DNA from: RI-283 sp964487925
Lineage (GTDB): Bacteria; Pseudomonadota; Gammaproteobacteria; SZUA-140
DNA: 6,513 bases
Direction of reading: 5' to 3'
NCBI GenBank assembly: GCA_964487925.1
Contig: CAZASZ010000079.1
Coordinates: 1-6,513 of the forward strand
This document shows positions 1 through 6,513 of the stretch, piece by piece; within the stretch, counting starts at the first letter, position 1; each line of letters starts with the position of its first letter. The notes below the pieces were generated by a model. It made no database searches. It had not been told where the DNA came from and saw only the letters and a list, made by a program, of their open reading frames with translations. Made by a program: the position numbers and the translations under genes.

Positions 1-794
1 GCGGATATGGGCGCTTCCGAGGTGGAGGCGTTTTTGACCCATCTTGCCGTTGCGGGGCAGGTTTCGGCGTCGACCCAGAATCAGGCCCTGGCCGCGATTC
101 TGTTTTTGTACAAGGACGTATTGTCTGTCGAGTTGCCTTGGCTGGACGGGGTCACTCGGGCCAAGAAGTTCCCGCGCATTCCCGTAGTGTTGACTGAGTC
201 CGAGGTGCGCGTTTTGCTTGCGCAATTGGATGGAACGCACCACTTGATCGCGTCGCTGTTGTATGGTTCGGGGTTGCGTTTGATGGAGGCGATGCGGTTG
301 CGCGTCAAGGACGTCGATTTCGAACGGCGTGAGATCACGGTTCGTGACGGCAAGGGGGGCAAGGACAGGCGCACCATGCTGCCGCGGTCGCTTGTGGAAC
401 CGCTGGGTCGTCAATTCGACAAGGTGCGCACCCTCCATGAGCAAGATCTCCAGAATCGCGTCGCTCCAGTCTATCTTCCGCATGCCGGTAGGGAATTGGG
501 TTGGCAGTACGTCTTTCCCGCCGTGGCCTTGTCTCGCGATCCGCGTAGTGGGGTCATGCGTCGTCATCACCTAGGCGAACAGGCCTTTCAACGGGCGATC
601 GAGCATGCCTTGAGGCGGACGCCCATACTCAAACCAGCGAGCAGTCATACCCTGCGGCATTCCTTCGCAACCCACTTGATTGAGGACGGCGACGACAACC
701 GAACCGTGCCGGGCATAAGGACGTACGCACAACCCAAATCTACACGCATGTCTTGAATCGTGGGGGCAACGCGGTACGCAGTCCCCTGGATTGA
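1..794 (+). pseudogene. intI: Integron integrase (IntI-type tyrosine recombinase), frameshifted and 5'-truncated by the window edge
   Basis: Intact family members recombine attI and attC sites to insert or remove gene cassettes. The reading frame is open from base 1, so the N-terminal SAM-like DNA-binding part starts outside the window; ATG at 7 is not the true start. Visible in frame: the rest of the core-binding domain, the box I arginine in GSGLR (Arg at 277-279), the GKGGKDR beta-hairpin (349-369), the IntI-specific insert around SRDPRSGVMRRHHL (about 529-576) and box II HTLRH (646-660). After CGAACCGTG (700-708) only CC remains before GGG at 711, where about 12 bases encoding QELL-like residues are expected. 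From 711 a different frame reads GHKDVRTTQIYTHVLNRGG and then NAVRSPLD, ending at TGA 792-794. The catalytic Tyr (741-743) and the LGH-type His (714-716) are therefore out of frame, and the original frame stops at 754-756. About nine residues near 484-492 (the KYPNA segment of relatives) also appear to be missing. An active recombinase is unlikely. A sequencing error could explain a one-base shift but hardly a loss of about ten bases. Confidence 0.88.
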
Positions 795-841
795 TGCCGG
801 GGATTGATCCTGCGGACTGATCTCGGTCGGTCGGGTCGGGA

Positions 842-850
842 TGTTACACT
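842..850 (+). promoter_or_regulatory. Possible extended -10 promoter for hrpA
   Basis: TGTTACACT fits the extended -10 pattern TGnTAnAnT, with four of six bases matching TATAAT. I see no good -35 hexamer at 16-18 bases upstream, but extended -10 promoters can work without one. Transcription would begin near 857, giving a leader of about 77 bases before the ATG at 934. This is inference from one short match in a spacer of 139 bases. Confidence 0.3.
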
Positions 851-933
851 CGTTGCGCCGTCGATCCGTGGCGATTACCCAGTGGTGGTCGCTGCTATCG
901 CTCAATAATGATCAATTACTGTCTGTATACCCG

Positions 934-3900
934 ATGTCGTCGACGATTAAACTCCTGCGCGAGGCGCTGAACACTGTCATGCTTGCCGATCGGCGCAGCT
1001 TGCGGTCGCAGCTCGACCGTTTGGTGCAGCGGCAGCGGAACGGTACAGACGGGAAGGAACTGGCCGATTTGGCTGTGCGGGTCGAGACCTCGCAGGCGAC
1101 CCGTATACGGCGGGTGGAGGCGCGGCCCGCGATTACGTTCCCCGCAGAGCTGCCGATCTCGTCGCATGTCGAGGAGATCCAGCGGCTTGTCGCTGCGCAT
1201 CAGGTGGTCATTGTCTGCGGCGAGACTGGTTCGGGCAAGACGACGCAGTTGCCTAAGATCTGCCTTGCGATGGGGCAGGGCGCGGGCGGGCTGGTTGGCC
1301 ATACCCAGCCGCGACGCATTGCGGCGCGTAGTGTTGCGGCGCGTATTGCCGAGGAGTTGGGTGGCGAGGCGGGCGGGCTGGTCGGCTACAAGGTGCGCTT
1401 CAACGACCGCACCCAGGCCGATACCCAGATCAAGCTCATGACCGACGGCATCCTGCTGGCCGAGATCCAGCGCGACCGTTTGCTCTATGCCTATGACACC
1501 CTGATCATCGACGAGGCCCATGAGCGCAGCCTGAATATCGATTTCCTGCTCGGCTATCTGAATTGGTTGTTGCCGAGGCGTCCGGATATCAAGGTCATCA
1601 TCACCTCGGCGACTATCGATACCGAGGTCTTCAGCCGCCGTTTCGGCGACGCCCCCGTCGTCGAGGTCTCGGGACGGGGCTATCCGGTCGAGGTCCGCTA
1701 CCGGCCGCCGGCCGAGGATGGCAGCGACGACGGGCCGTTCGAGCATTTGGCCCACGAGGTTGGCGCACTGTTGCACGAGGGACCGGGTGATCTCCTCGTG
1801 TTCCTGAGTGGCGAGCGCGAGATCCGCGAGGCGGCCGACGCCTTGAATCGCCACGCCCATCCCCATACCGAGATCTTGCCGCTCTATTCGCGGCTCAGTG
1901 TTCAGGATCAACAGCGGGTCTTCGCGTCCCATCGCGGTCGCCGCGTCGTGCTGGCGACCAATGTTGCCGAGACCTCATTGACCGTGCCGGGTATTCGCTA
2001 TGTCGTCGATACGGGGCTGGCGCGGATCAGTCGTTATAGCCATCGCAGCAAGGTTCAGCGTCTGCCGATCGAACCTATCTCGCAGGCCTCAGCGAAACAA
2101 CGCGCCGGACGTTGCGGTCGTGTCGGACCGGGGCTCTGCATTCGGCTCTATCGCGAGGACGACTTGCTGGGACGGCCCGAACAGACCGTGCCCGAGATTC
2201 AACGCACCAATCTTGCCAGTGTCATCCTACAGATGGCGCAGCTGGGGTTGGCGGATATCGAGGCCTTTCCGTTTATCGATCCGCCGGATTCGCGTTTTAT
2301 CAACGATGGCTATCGACTGCTGGGCGAACTCGGCGCGCTCGACGCCAAACGTCGTCTGACACCGCTTGGCCGTCAATTGTCGCGGCTCATGGTCGACCCC
2401 CGCTTGGGTCGTATGTTGATTGCAGGCGCCCAGAGCGGCTGTCTAACAGAGATCCTTGTGATTGTCTCTGCGCTTGCAGCGCAGGATCCGCGCGATCGTC
2501 CCGCTGGCGTAGAACATTTGGCCGATCAGAAGCATCGTCTGTTTGCCGACGACACCTCCGACTTCCTGGGTTATGTCCGGCTTTGGGGAGCCATCGAAGA
2601 GGTCTTTCAGACACAGACCCGGCGCAAGCAACAGGCGTTTTGCCGGGAACACTTTCTGTCCTATATGCGCGTCAGGGAGTGGCGCGACACTCGGCGTCAG
2701 TTGCATCAAGCCATGAGCCAGATGGGTTTCAAGGAGAACGATCAACCGGCCAATTCGGTCGAGGTTCATAAGGCGCTATTGAGCGGCCTGCTGGGCCAGG
2801 TGGCCCGGCACAAGGAGGAGGCTGAGTATCTTGGCGCGCGCGGCATCAAGTTGTCGATCTTTCCTGGCTCGGCATTGGCGAAAAAACGGCCGCGCTGGAT
2901 TATGGCCGGACTCTTGTTGGAGACGCGCCGGCTCTATGCCCATACCGTGGCGCGGATTGAACCGGAGTGGATTGAGGCCGTCGCGCCCGATGAACTGATT
3001 AGTCGCCATTACTTTGAGCCGCATTGGGAGAAGCGTCGCGGCCAGGTCGTGGCCTTCGAACAGGCCAGTCTGTTCGGCTTGATCTTGCACGGTCGGCGTC
3101 GGGTCGCCTATGCGCAGATCGACCCCGAGACCTCCCGGCGGGTCTTCCTGCAGGCGCTAGCCGAGGGCGATGTGAACGGGCGGCTGGACTTTTTGATCGC
3201 CAATATTGCCTTGTTGAATGAGGTTACAGGCGTCGAGGAAAAGACCCGGCGGCGCGGGATCGTGCTTGATTCGGAGGCCATTGCCGACCTCTATGGCGCG
3301 CGTATACCGGACGATGTTTGCGATCAACGCAGTCTCCAGGCCTGGTTTCGCAAGGCCTCCAAGGACGAGCGCAAGAGCCTTTTGTTCAGCGAGGATAACC
3401 TGCGCGGCGACGCGGGCGTAGATACGGACGCGGCCGATTTCCCTGATACCCTGCAAATCGGACCGCTTAAACTCCCGTTGAGCTACCGTTTCACGCCCGG
3501 CGAACCGGAGGACGGGGTCACGCTGACCATTCCCCTCATGGCTGTCGAGCAGATCGACGGTCGGCGTCTCGAATGGCTCGTGCCGGGGCTGCTTGAGGGC
3601 AAGGTCATGGCGTTGATCAAGGGCCTGCCGAAGGTATTGCGGCGCAACTTCGTACCGGCACGCGATTTCTCGAGCGCAGCTTGCGCCCGTTTGGCGGCCA
3701 TGGAGGAGAAAGACCGTCCGCCCTCGCTGCAGGATGCCCTGACCTTGGCTCTGAGATCTATGACCAATGTCGATGTCCCCGCCGATGCCTGGTCCCCGGA
3801 TACGCTGCCGGATCACCTGCGCATGCATGTGTCGGTCATTGAGGCCGAGGGTTCCGTCGTCGCGACCGGCAGGGACCTCGACGAACTCCGCGAGCGTCTC

Positions 3901-4800
3901 GGCGGCCGTATCGCGGCGGCCGTGCAGGCCATGCCGACACCGGATATCGAGCGTGAGGATATCCGCGACTGGGCGCGGGATCTGCCGGAAGGTGGGATTC
4001 CGTCCGAGCTTGAACTTGACCAGATGGGTATCCGGGTCCGTGTCTATCCGGCTCTCGCTGAGGAGGGGCGCAAGGTCGCACTGCGGCTAATCGACAGCCC
4101 GGAAAAGGCGGCCCGGGCCCATGACAATGGCGCGTTGCGCCTGTTCTTACTGCGGGAAAAAGATGCGTCACGCCGCCTTTGGAGCAAGCTGCCCAACCGA
4201 CAGGGTCTGGAGTTGCTGTATCGGACCCTGGGCGCGGGCGGTGACTTACTGGACGATTTGCTGCGCGCGGCCGGCAGCATGGCCGTCGAGGGTATCGAGG
4301 CGCCGCGCGACGCTGCGGCCTTTGAGCGCTACGTGGCCCACGGTCATGAACGGATTGAGGCGGCTTTCGCGGACTATATGGCTCTGCTGAAAGAGATCAT
4401 GACACCCTATAAGGAGGTCAGGGAGCGGACAAAACGGGTACAGAATCCGGCCTTGCTTAGGGCCATGACGGACATCCGTGGCCAGCTCGAACTATTGCTG
4501 TTTCCGGGCTTCCTGGCCGCGATCGACCGTGACCGCTTGAGTCACTATGCGCGTTACCTGCGCGCTATCGCGGTCCGCCTGGAGCGTCTCGATGCCGAGC
4601 CCGAAAAGGATCGTCGCCGCATGCTAGAGGTTCAGCCGCTCTGGGAGAGGGCGCAGAAGCGTTGGCTCGATCCGGTCGCAGCCGCGCATGACTCGGTGCG
4701 CTGGCAAATAGAGGAGCTACGTGTCTCGATCTTCGCGCAACACCTCAAGACCTCGGAGCCGGTTTCGGTTGCGCGTATTCAGGCTGCGATGAAGGGCTAG
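934..4800 (+). CDS. hrpA: ATP-dependent RNA helicase HrpA (DEAH box)
   Basis: Cytoplasmic 3'-5' DEAH/RHA RNA helicase. In E. coli, HrpA is linked to fimbrial mRNA processing and to rescue of stalled ribosomes. The product is 1288 residues from this start, against 1300 in E. coli, so it is complete. Helicase motifs in order: Walker A GETGSGKTT (96-104, Lys102), DEAH (193-196), SAT (225-227), TNVAETSLTVPGI (342-354) and QRAGRCGR (389-396). These are followed by the winged-helix/HA2 region (about 420-520), an OB-fold region with SIFPGS (about 630-690), and the long C-terminal DUF3418-type region (about 690-1288) ending with the conserved EELRVSxFAQ box (from 1260). The frame is also open upstream to an ATG at 841. 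I prefer the ATG at 934 because MSSTIKLLREALNTVML aligns closely with the E. coli N-terminus, and the 31 extra residues look non-homologous. Neither start has a clear Shine-Dalgarno. The gene follows the integrase remnant after 139 bases and converges on rlmD, sharing a CTAG at the stops. Confidence 0.97.
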   Translation: MSSTIKLLREALNTVMLADRRSLRSQLDRLVQRQRNGTDGKELADLAVRVETSQATRIRRVEARPAITFPAELPISSHVEEIQRLVAAHQVVIVCGETGSGKTTQLPKICLAMGQGAGGLVGHTQPRRIAARSVAARIAEELGGEAGGLVGYKVRFNDRTQADTQIKLMTDGILLAEIQRDRLLYAYDTLIIDEAHERSLNIDFLLGYLNWLLPRRPDIKVIITSATIDTEVFSRRFGDAPVVEVSGRGYPVEVRYRPPAEDGSDDGPFEHLAHEVGALLHEGPGDLLVFLSGEREIREAADALNRHAHPHTEILPLYSRLSVQDQQRVFASHRGRRVVLATNVAETSLTVPGIRYVVDTGLARISRYSHRSKVQRLPIEPISQASAKQRAGRCGRVGPGLCIRLYREDDLLGRPEQTVPEIQRTNLASVILQMAQLGLADIEAFPFIDPPDSRFINDGYRLLGELGALDAKRRLTPLGRQLSRLMVDPRLGRMLIAGAQSGCLTEILVIVSALAAQDPRDRPAGVEHLADQKHRLFADDTSDFLGYVRLWGAIEEVFQTQTRRKQQAFCREHFLSYMRVREWRDTRRQLHQAMSQMGFKENDQPANSVEVHKALLSGLLGQVARHKEEAEYLGARGIKLSIFPGSALAKKRPRWIMAGLLLETRRLYAHTVARIEPEWIEAVAPDELISRHYFEPHWEKRRGQVVAFEQASLFGLILHGRRRVAYAQIDPETSRRVFLQALAEGDVNGRLDFLIANIALLNEVTGVEEKTRRRGIVLDSEAIADLYGARIPDDVCDQRSLQAWFRKASKDERKSLLFSEDNLRGDAGVDTDAADFPDTLQIGPLKLPLSYRFTPGEPEDGVTLTIPLMAVEQIDGRRLEWLVPGLLEGKVMALIKGLPKVLRRNFVPARDFSSAACARLAAMEEKDRPPSLQDALTLALRSMTNVDVPADAWSPDTLPDHLRMHVSVIEAEGSVVATGRDLDELRERLGGRIAAAVQAMPTPDIEREDIRDWARDLPEGGIPSELELDQMGIRVRVYPALAEEGRKVALRLIDSPEKAARAHDNGALRLFLLREKDASRRLWSKLPNRQGLELLYRTLGAGGDLLDDLLRAAGSMAVEGIEAPRDAAAFERYVAHGHERIEAAFADYMALLKEIMTPYKEVRERTKRVQNPALLRAMTDIRGQLELLLFPGFLAAIDRDRLSHYARYLRAIAVRLERLDAEPEKDRRRMLEVQPLWERAQKRWLDPVAAAHDSVRWQIEELRVSIFAQHLKTSEPVSVARIQAAMKG
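4797..4800. other. Shared palindromic CTAG carrying both convergent stop codons
   Basis: On the + strand TAG at 4798-4800 ends hrpA. On the - strand the complement of 4797-4799 reads TAG and ends rlmD. The two genes thus overlap tail to tail by four bases. There is no space for an intrinsic terminator, so each transcript must either run into the 3' end of its neighbour or be stopped by Rho or by a structure inside the opposite gene. Confidence 0.95.
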
Positions 4801-6185
4801 GTCCGCTCAAGCAAGGCCATCGATTCGACGTGGCTGGTATGCGGAAACATATCCATGACGCCGGCGGCCTTAAGGCGATAGCCCCGGTCGTTGACGAGGA
4901 ACTCGCAATCGCGGGCCAGCGTCGCGGGCTGGCATGAGACGTAAAGAATTCGATCGAACTGTTTCTTGGGTAGGTGCTTTAGCGCCTCCGCGGCGCCCGT
5001 GCGAGGTGGGTCAAGGAGTAACAGGCGGCTATCGTTGTCTTTCCAAAAGCGTTTCGCGGCAGCCTCGTCATAGAGGTCGGCGCAGCGAAAATCTGCATTT
5101 TCTACACCGTTAAATTCGGCATTTCGGCGCGCCAGTTTCAACAATCCCTCGTGGTTTTCGACCCCGGTAATGCGTCCTGCGCGGCGGGCCAATGGCAGCG
5201 TGAAGTTGCCGAGTCCGCAAAATAGATCCGCGAGGTCGTCCTGGGGTCCGGGGGCGAGCAGGTCGATGGCCTGGCCGATCATGGCTTGGTTGACTTCGGA
5301 ATTGACCTGCACGAAATGGGCGGGGCCGTAATGCATCTCGAGGTCAAAAGCCGGTAGCGTGTAGCGCAACTCAGGCATTTCGGTCGGCCAAACCGGCTGG
5401 ATGGTTTCCGGTCCTCCGGGTTGGGTGCAGACGTGGACGTCGTAGTCTTGACCAAACCGACTGAACAGATCGAGGTCCTTTTCGTTTAGCGGTGTCAGGT
5501 GGCGGAAGACCATGCAGACGATATCGTCGCTACAGGAGATCTCGATTTGCGGCAGACGTCGACGGCAGGACAGCTGATTGGCCAAATAATGCAGTTCGGG
5601 TAGCAGATCGGAGACGCGCTTATCGAGCACCGAACAGCCGCGTAGCGGGGCGATATAGCGGCTGGCGCGTTCGCGGAAGCCGATCATGATGCTGTTTTTC
5701 TTGTCGACAAATCGCGCCCCGATGCGCGCGCTGCGACGGTAGTGCCATTCGGGGCCCGTGATAGGCGGCAGCCACTCATCGGGGGCAATGCGGCCGAATT
5801 GCTGGAATTTCTCCTCGAGAATGGCCGCCTTGGCATGGATCTGAGCAGGCGCCGCCAGGTGTTGCAGACTGCAACCGCCGCAGATGCCGAAGTGCGGACA
5901 GCCGGGTTCGACCCTGTCCGGGGACGGTTCGTCGACCGTGATCGTCCAGCCCGTGTCGTAATTGGCGCGTTGCGCCGCAAGACAGAAGGTTACGGTCTCG
6001 CCGGGCAGTGCGCCTTCGATGAAGGTGACTTTGCCCTCGTGGCGGGCGAGGCCACGGGCGTCCTCATTGAGTTTTTCGATGTGGGTCTGTTGTGGTTGGT
6101 GTCGGCAGGTTCGCTCGGGAGGGTTCGACTCGGGAACTGCGGTCAATAGGGTTTCGTGCGCCGGAAAGCGTGTGTCTTGCTGCAT
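4797..6185 (-). CDS. rlmD: 23S rRNA (uracil-1939-C5)-methyltransferase RlmD (RumA)
   Basis: Uses S-adenosylmethionine to make m5U1939 in 23S rRNA, acting in the cytoplasm. The product is 462 residues, against 433 in E. coli. Domains in order: a poorly conserved N-terminal stretch (1-33), a TRAM-type RNA-binding domain (about 34-90, with GLARHEGKVTFIEGALPGE), the iron-sulfur cysteines Cys96, Cys102 and Cys105 (CPHFGICGGC) with the fourth ligand probably Cys184, a central RNA-binding region, and the SAM-dependent methyltransferase fold. In that fold, DLFCGLGNFTLPLA (320-333) is the SAM loop, LLLDPPRTGA (389-398) is motif IV, SCQPATLARD carries the nucleophile Cys418 (SCNP in E. coli), and HVESM carries the probable catalytic base Glu454. 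The 36-residue Cys-to-Glu spacing matches E. coli RumA closely (35). The full cluster set separates it from RlmC and TrmA: TrmA lacks the cluster, and RlmC is shorter, without a TRAM domain. The ATG has an AGGA five bases upstream, and the next Met is at residue 167, so this start is secure. The gene probably forms a unit with the small gene upstream. Confidence 0.96.
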   Translation of the reverse strand: MQQDTRFPAHETLLTAVPESNPPERTCRHQPQQTHIEKLNEDARGLARHEGKVTFIEGALPGETVTFCLAAQRANYDTGWTITVDEPSPDRVEPGCPHFGICGGCSLQHLAAPAQIHAKAAILEEKFQQFGRIAPDEWLPPITGPEWHYRRSARIGARFVDKKNSIMIGFRERASRYIAPLRGCSVLDKRVSDLLPELHYLANQLSCRRRLPQIEISCSDDIVCMVFRHLTPLNEKDLDLFSRFGQDYDVHVCTQPGGPETIQPVWPTEMPELRYTLPAFDLEMHYGPAHFVQVNSEVNQAMIGQAIDLLAPGPQDDLADLFCGLGNFTLPLARRAGRITGVENHEGLLKLARRNAEFNGVENADFRCADLYDEAAAKRFWKDNDSRLLLLDPPRTGAAEALKHLPKKQFDRILYVSCQPATLARDCEFLVNDRGYRLKAAGVMDMFPHTSHVESMALLERT

Positions 6186-6190
6186 AGTAA

Positions 6191-6194
6191 TCCT
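6191..6194 (-). promoter_or_regulatory. Ribosome binding site of rlmD
   Basis: The - strand reads AGGA, then five bases (TTACT), then the ATG at 6185-6183. This is good Shine-Dalgarno spacing and supports the 462-residue form of RlmD with its N-terminal stretch longer than in E. coli. Confidence 0.7.
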
Positions 6195-6202
6195 GGTGCG
6201 GT

Positions 6203-6427
6203 TCAGGTGATCTGCGGACCGACGACCAGGGGGGCCTCTGTGAAACCCTTTTCCGTCAGGCGTTCCAGGAGTTCGCGCGTATTGTCCGCTCCGGAACCTT
6301 CATCCAGTTCTGCAGCCAGGGCCGTGACCAGCCGAAAGGCGTCCTGTTCCAGAACATCAGACGGAATTCGAAGTAAGTGGTTATCCTCTGGGCGTTGTGC
6401 CGGGAGGAGAATGAATGAGTCCCGCAT
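6203..6427 (-). CDS. Small hypothetical protein upstream of rlmD (74 aa)
   Basis: I do not recognise this family. The 74-residue product is acidic, with no cysteine, no signal peptide and no membrane segment. Residues from about 25 to 60 look mostly helical (DVLEQDAFRLVTALAAEL, then ELLERLTEKG), and the C-terminus is a short hydrophobic PLVVGP stretch. Support for coding: my hand count of GC by codon position is roughly 74%, 45% and 59%, which is a normal coding pattern. The gene also lies on the rlmD strand and ends 17 bases before the rlmD ATG. The ATG at 6427-6425 is the first start after an in-frame TAG. Upstream there is only a weak AGGT eight bases away. Overlapping frames on both strands (for example an ATG at 6444 on the same strand) give less plausible proteins. 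It is probably cotranscribed with rlmD, but its role is unknown. Confidence 0.65.
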   Translation of the reverse strand: MRDSFILLPAQRPEDNHLLRIPSDVLEQDAFRLVTALAAELDEGSGADNTRELLERLTEKGFTEAPLVVGPQIT

Positions 6428-6461
6428 GTTACCGTACCTGCCATTAGTTTCTGTTTGCTAT

Positions 6462-6476
6462 GGACACCTCTAAAAA
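6462..6476. mobile_element. Possible terminal inverted repeat of an insertion sequence running off the right edge
   Basis: GGACACCTCTAAAAA resembles, from memory, the GGAAACCTCT-type ends of some IS5-family elements. It lies between the small gene and sequence of different character (6477-6513) that has no recognisable gene. Only one end would be inside the window, so neither the transposase, the second repeat nor a target duplication can be seen. It could equally be ordinary intergenic DNA or the end of another gene. Confidence 0.25.
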
Positions 6477-6496
6477 CTCGCTGAAACCGCGCTGGC

Positions 6497-6511
6497 CGCG
6501 TTGTAAACGCG
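6497..6511. repeat. Short perfect inverted repeat at the right edge
   Basis: CGCGTT, the three-base loop GTA, then AACGCG. A 6-bp GC-rich stem with no T-run after it on either strand within view, so it is not a convincing terminator. It could be part of a longer structure continuing beyond the window. Confidence 0.4.
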
Positions 6512-6513
6512 CT

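Noticed and set aside
902..915. FNR-like site before hrpA (ATCAA half-site)
   Set aside because: The right half matches, but the left half (TCAAT against TTGAT) matches only three of five bases, so chance is the simpler explanation.
795..933. attC or attI-like recombination site after the integrase relic
   Set aside because: I see no pair of R/L core sites, no GTTRRRY core and no long imperfect palindrome. attI normally lies on the 5' side of intI, which is outside the window.
916..1932. 338-codon open frame on the - strand inside hrpA
   Set aside because: It lies antisense to the most conserved helicase motifs. Its translation is rich in Asp, Arg, Gln and Leu without any recognisable domain, as expected for the antisense shadow of a GC-rich gene.
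2112..2771. 219-codon + strand frame overlapping hrpA
   Set aside because: Alternative frame within a continuous, homologous hrpA frame. The Ser/Arg/Cys-rich product is typical of a shifted GC-rich frame.
3157..3828. 223-codon open frame on the - strand inside hrpA
   Set aside because: Antisense shadow of the HrpA C-terminal region, with no recognisable domain and no supporting start signal.
4780..4830. Bidirectional terminator between hrpA and rlmD
   Set aside because: The genes overlap by four bases, and no stem followed by a T-run is visible around the junction.
5742..6149. 135-codon + strand frame opposite rlmD
   Set aside because: Antisense to the TRAM domain and iron-sulfur region of RlmD. 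No family resemblance and no ribosome binding site that I can see.
6460..6513. Start of a + strand gene at ATG 6460
   Set aside because: Only 18 codons are visible, with no clear ribosome binding site or recognisable product. It overlaps the possible IS end.
1..6513. CRISPR arrays, tRNA or rRNA genes
   Set aside because: No regularly spaced repeats and no tRNA or rRNA signature sequences were seen. Nearly all of the window is explained by protein genes.

Overview
The window reads as GC-rich gammaproteobacterial chromosome. HrpA in its long form (with the large C-terminal DUF3418-type region) and RlmD with a [4Fe-4S] cysteine set are both typical of Gammaproteobacteria. The integrase remnant resembles chromosomal integron integrases of environmental, sulfur-oxidising or purple-sulfur types of gammaproteobacteria. 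That last placement is an impression from memory and is not proven here.

Layout, left to right. Positions 1-794 (+) hold a decayed integron integrase (intI-type tyrosine recombinase). Its N-terminus lies outside the window. A short deletion near position 709 throws the last conserved box, including the catalytic tyrosine, into another frame, and that frame stays readable to a stop at 792-794. Positions 795-933 are a short spacer with a possible extended -10 promoter and no cassette or attC-like structure that I can see. Positions 934-4800 (+) are a complete hrpA, a DEAH-box RNA helicase. Positions 4797-6185 (-) are a complete rlmD, the 23S rRNA m5U1939 methyltransferase. hrpA and rlmD converge, and both stop codons are read from a single palindromic CTAG, so no terminator fits between them. 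Positions 6203-6427 (-) are a 74-codon hypothetical gene, 17 bases upstream of rlmD and probably cotranscribed with it. Positions 6428-6513 hold the upstream region of that small gene and possibly the outer end of an insertion sequence starting near 6462.

The two large genes both act on RNA or ribosomes: HrpA is an RNA helicase linked to mRNA processing and ribosome rescue, and RlmD modifies 23S rRNA. Nothing in the sequence shows that they work together beyond tail-to-tail adjacency. I found no convincing new system. The points most worth a second look are the integrase decay pattern, the shared CTAG stop, the small gene ahead of rlmD and the possible IS edge at the right end.
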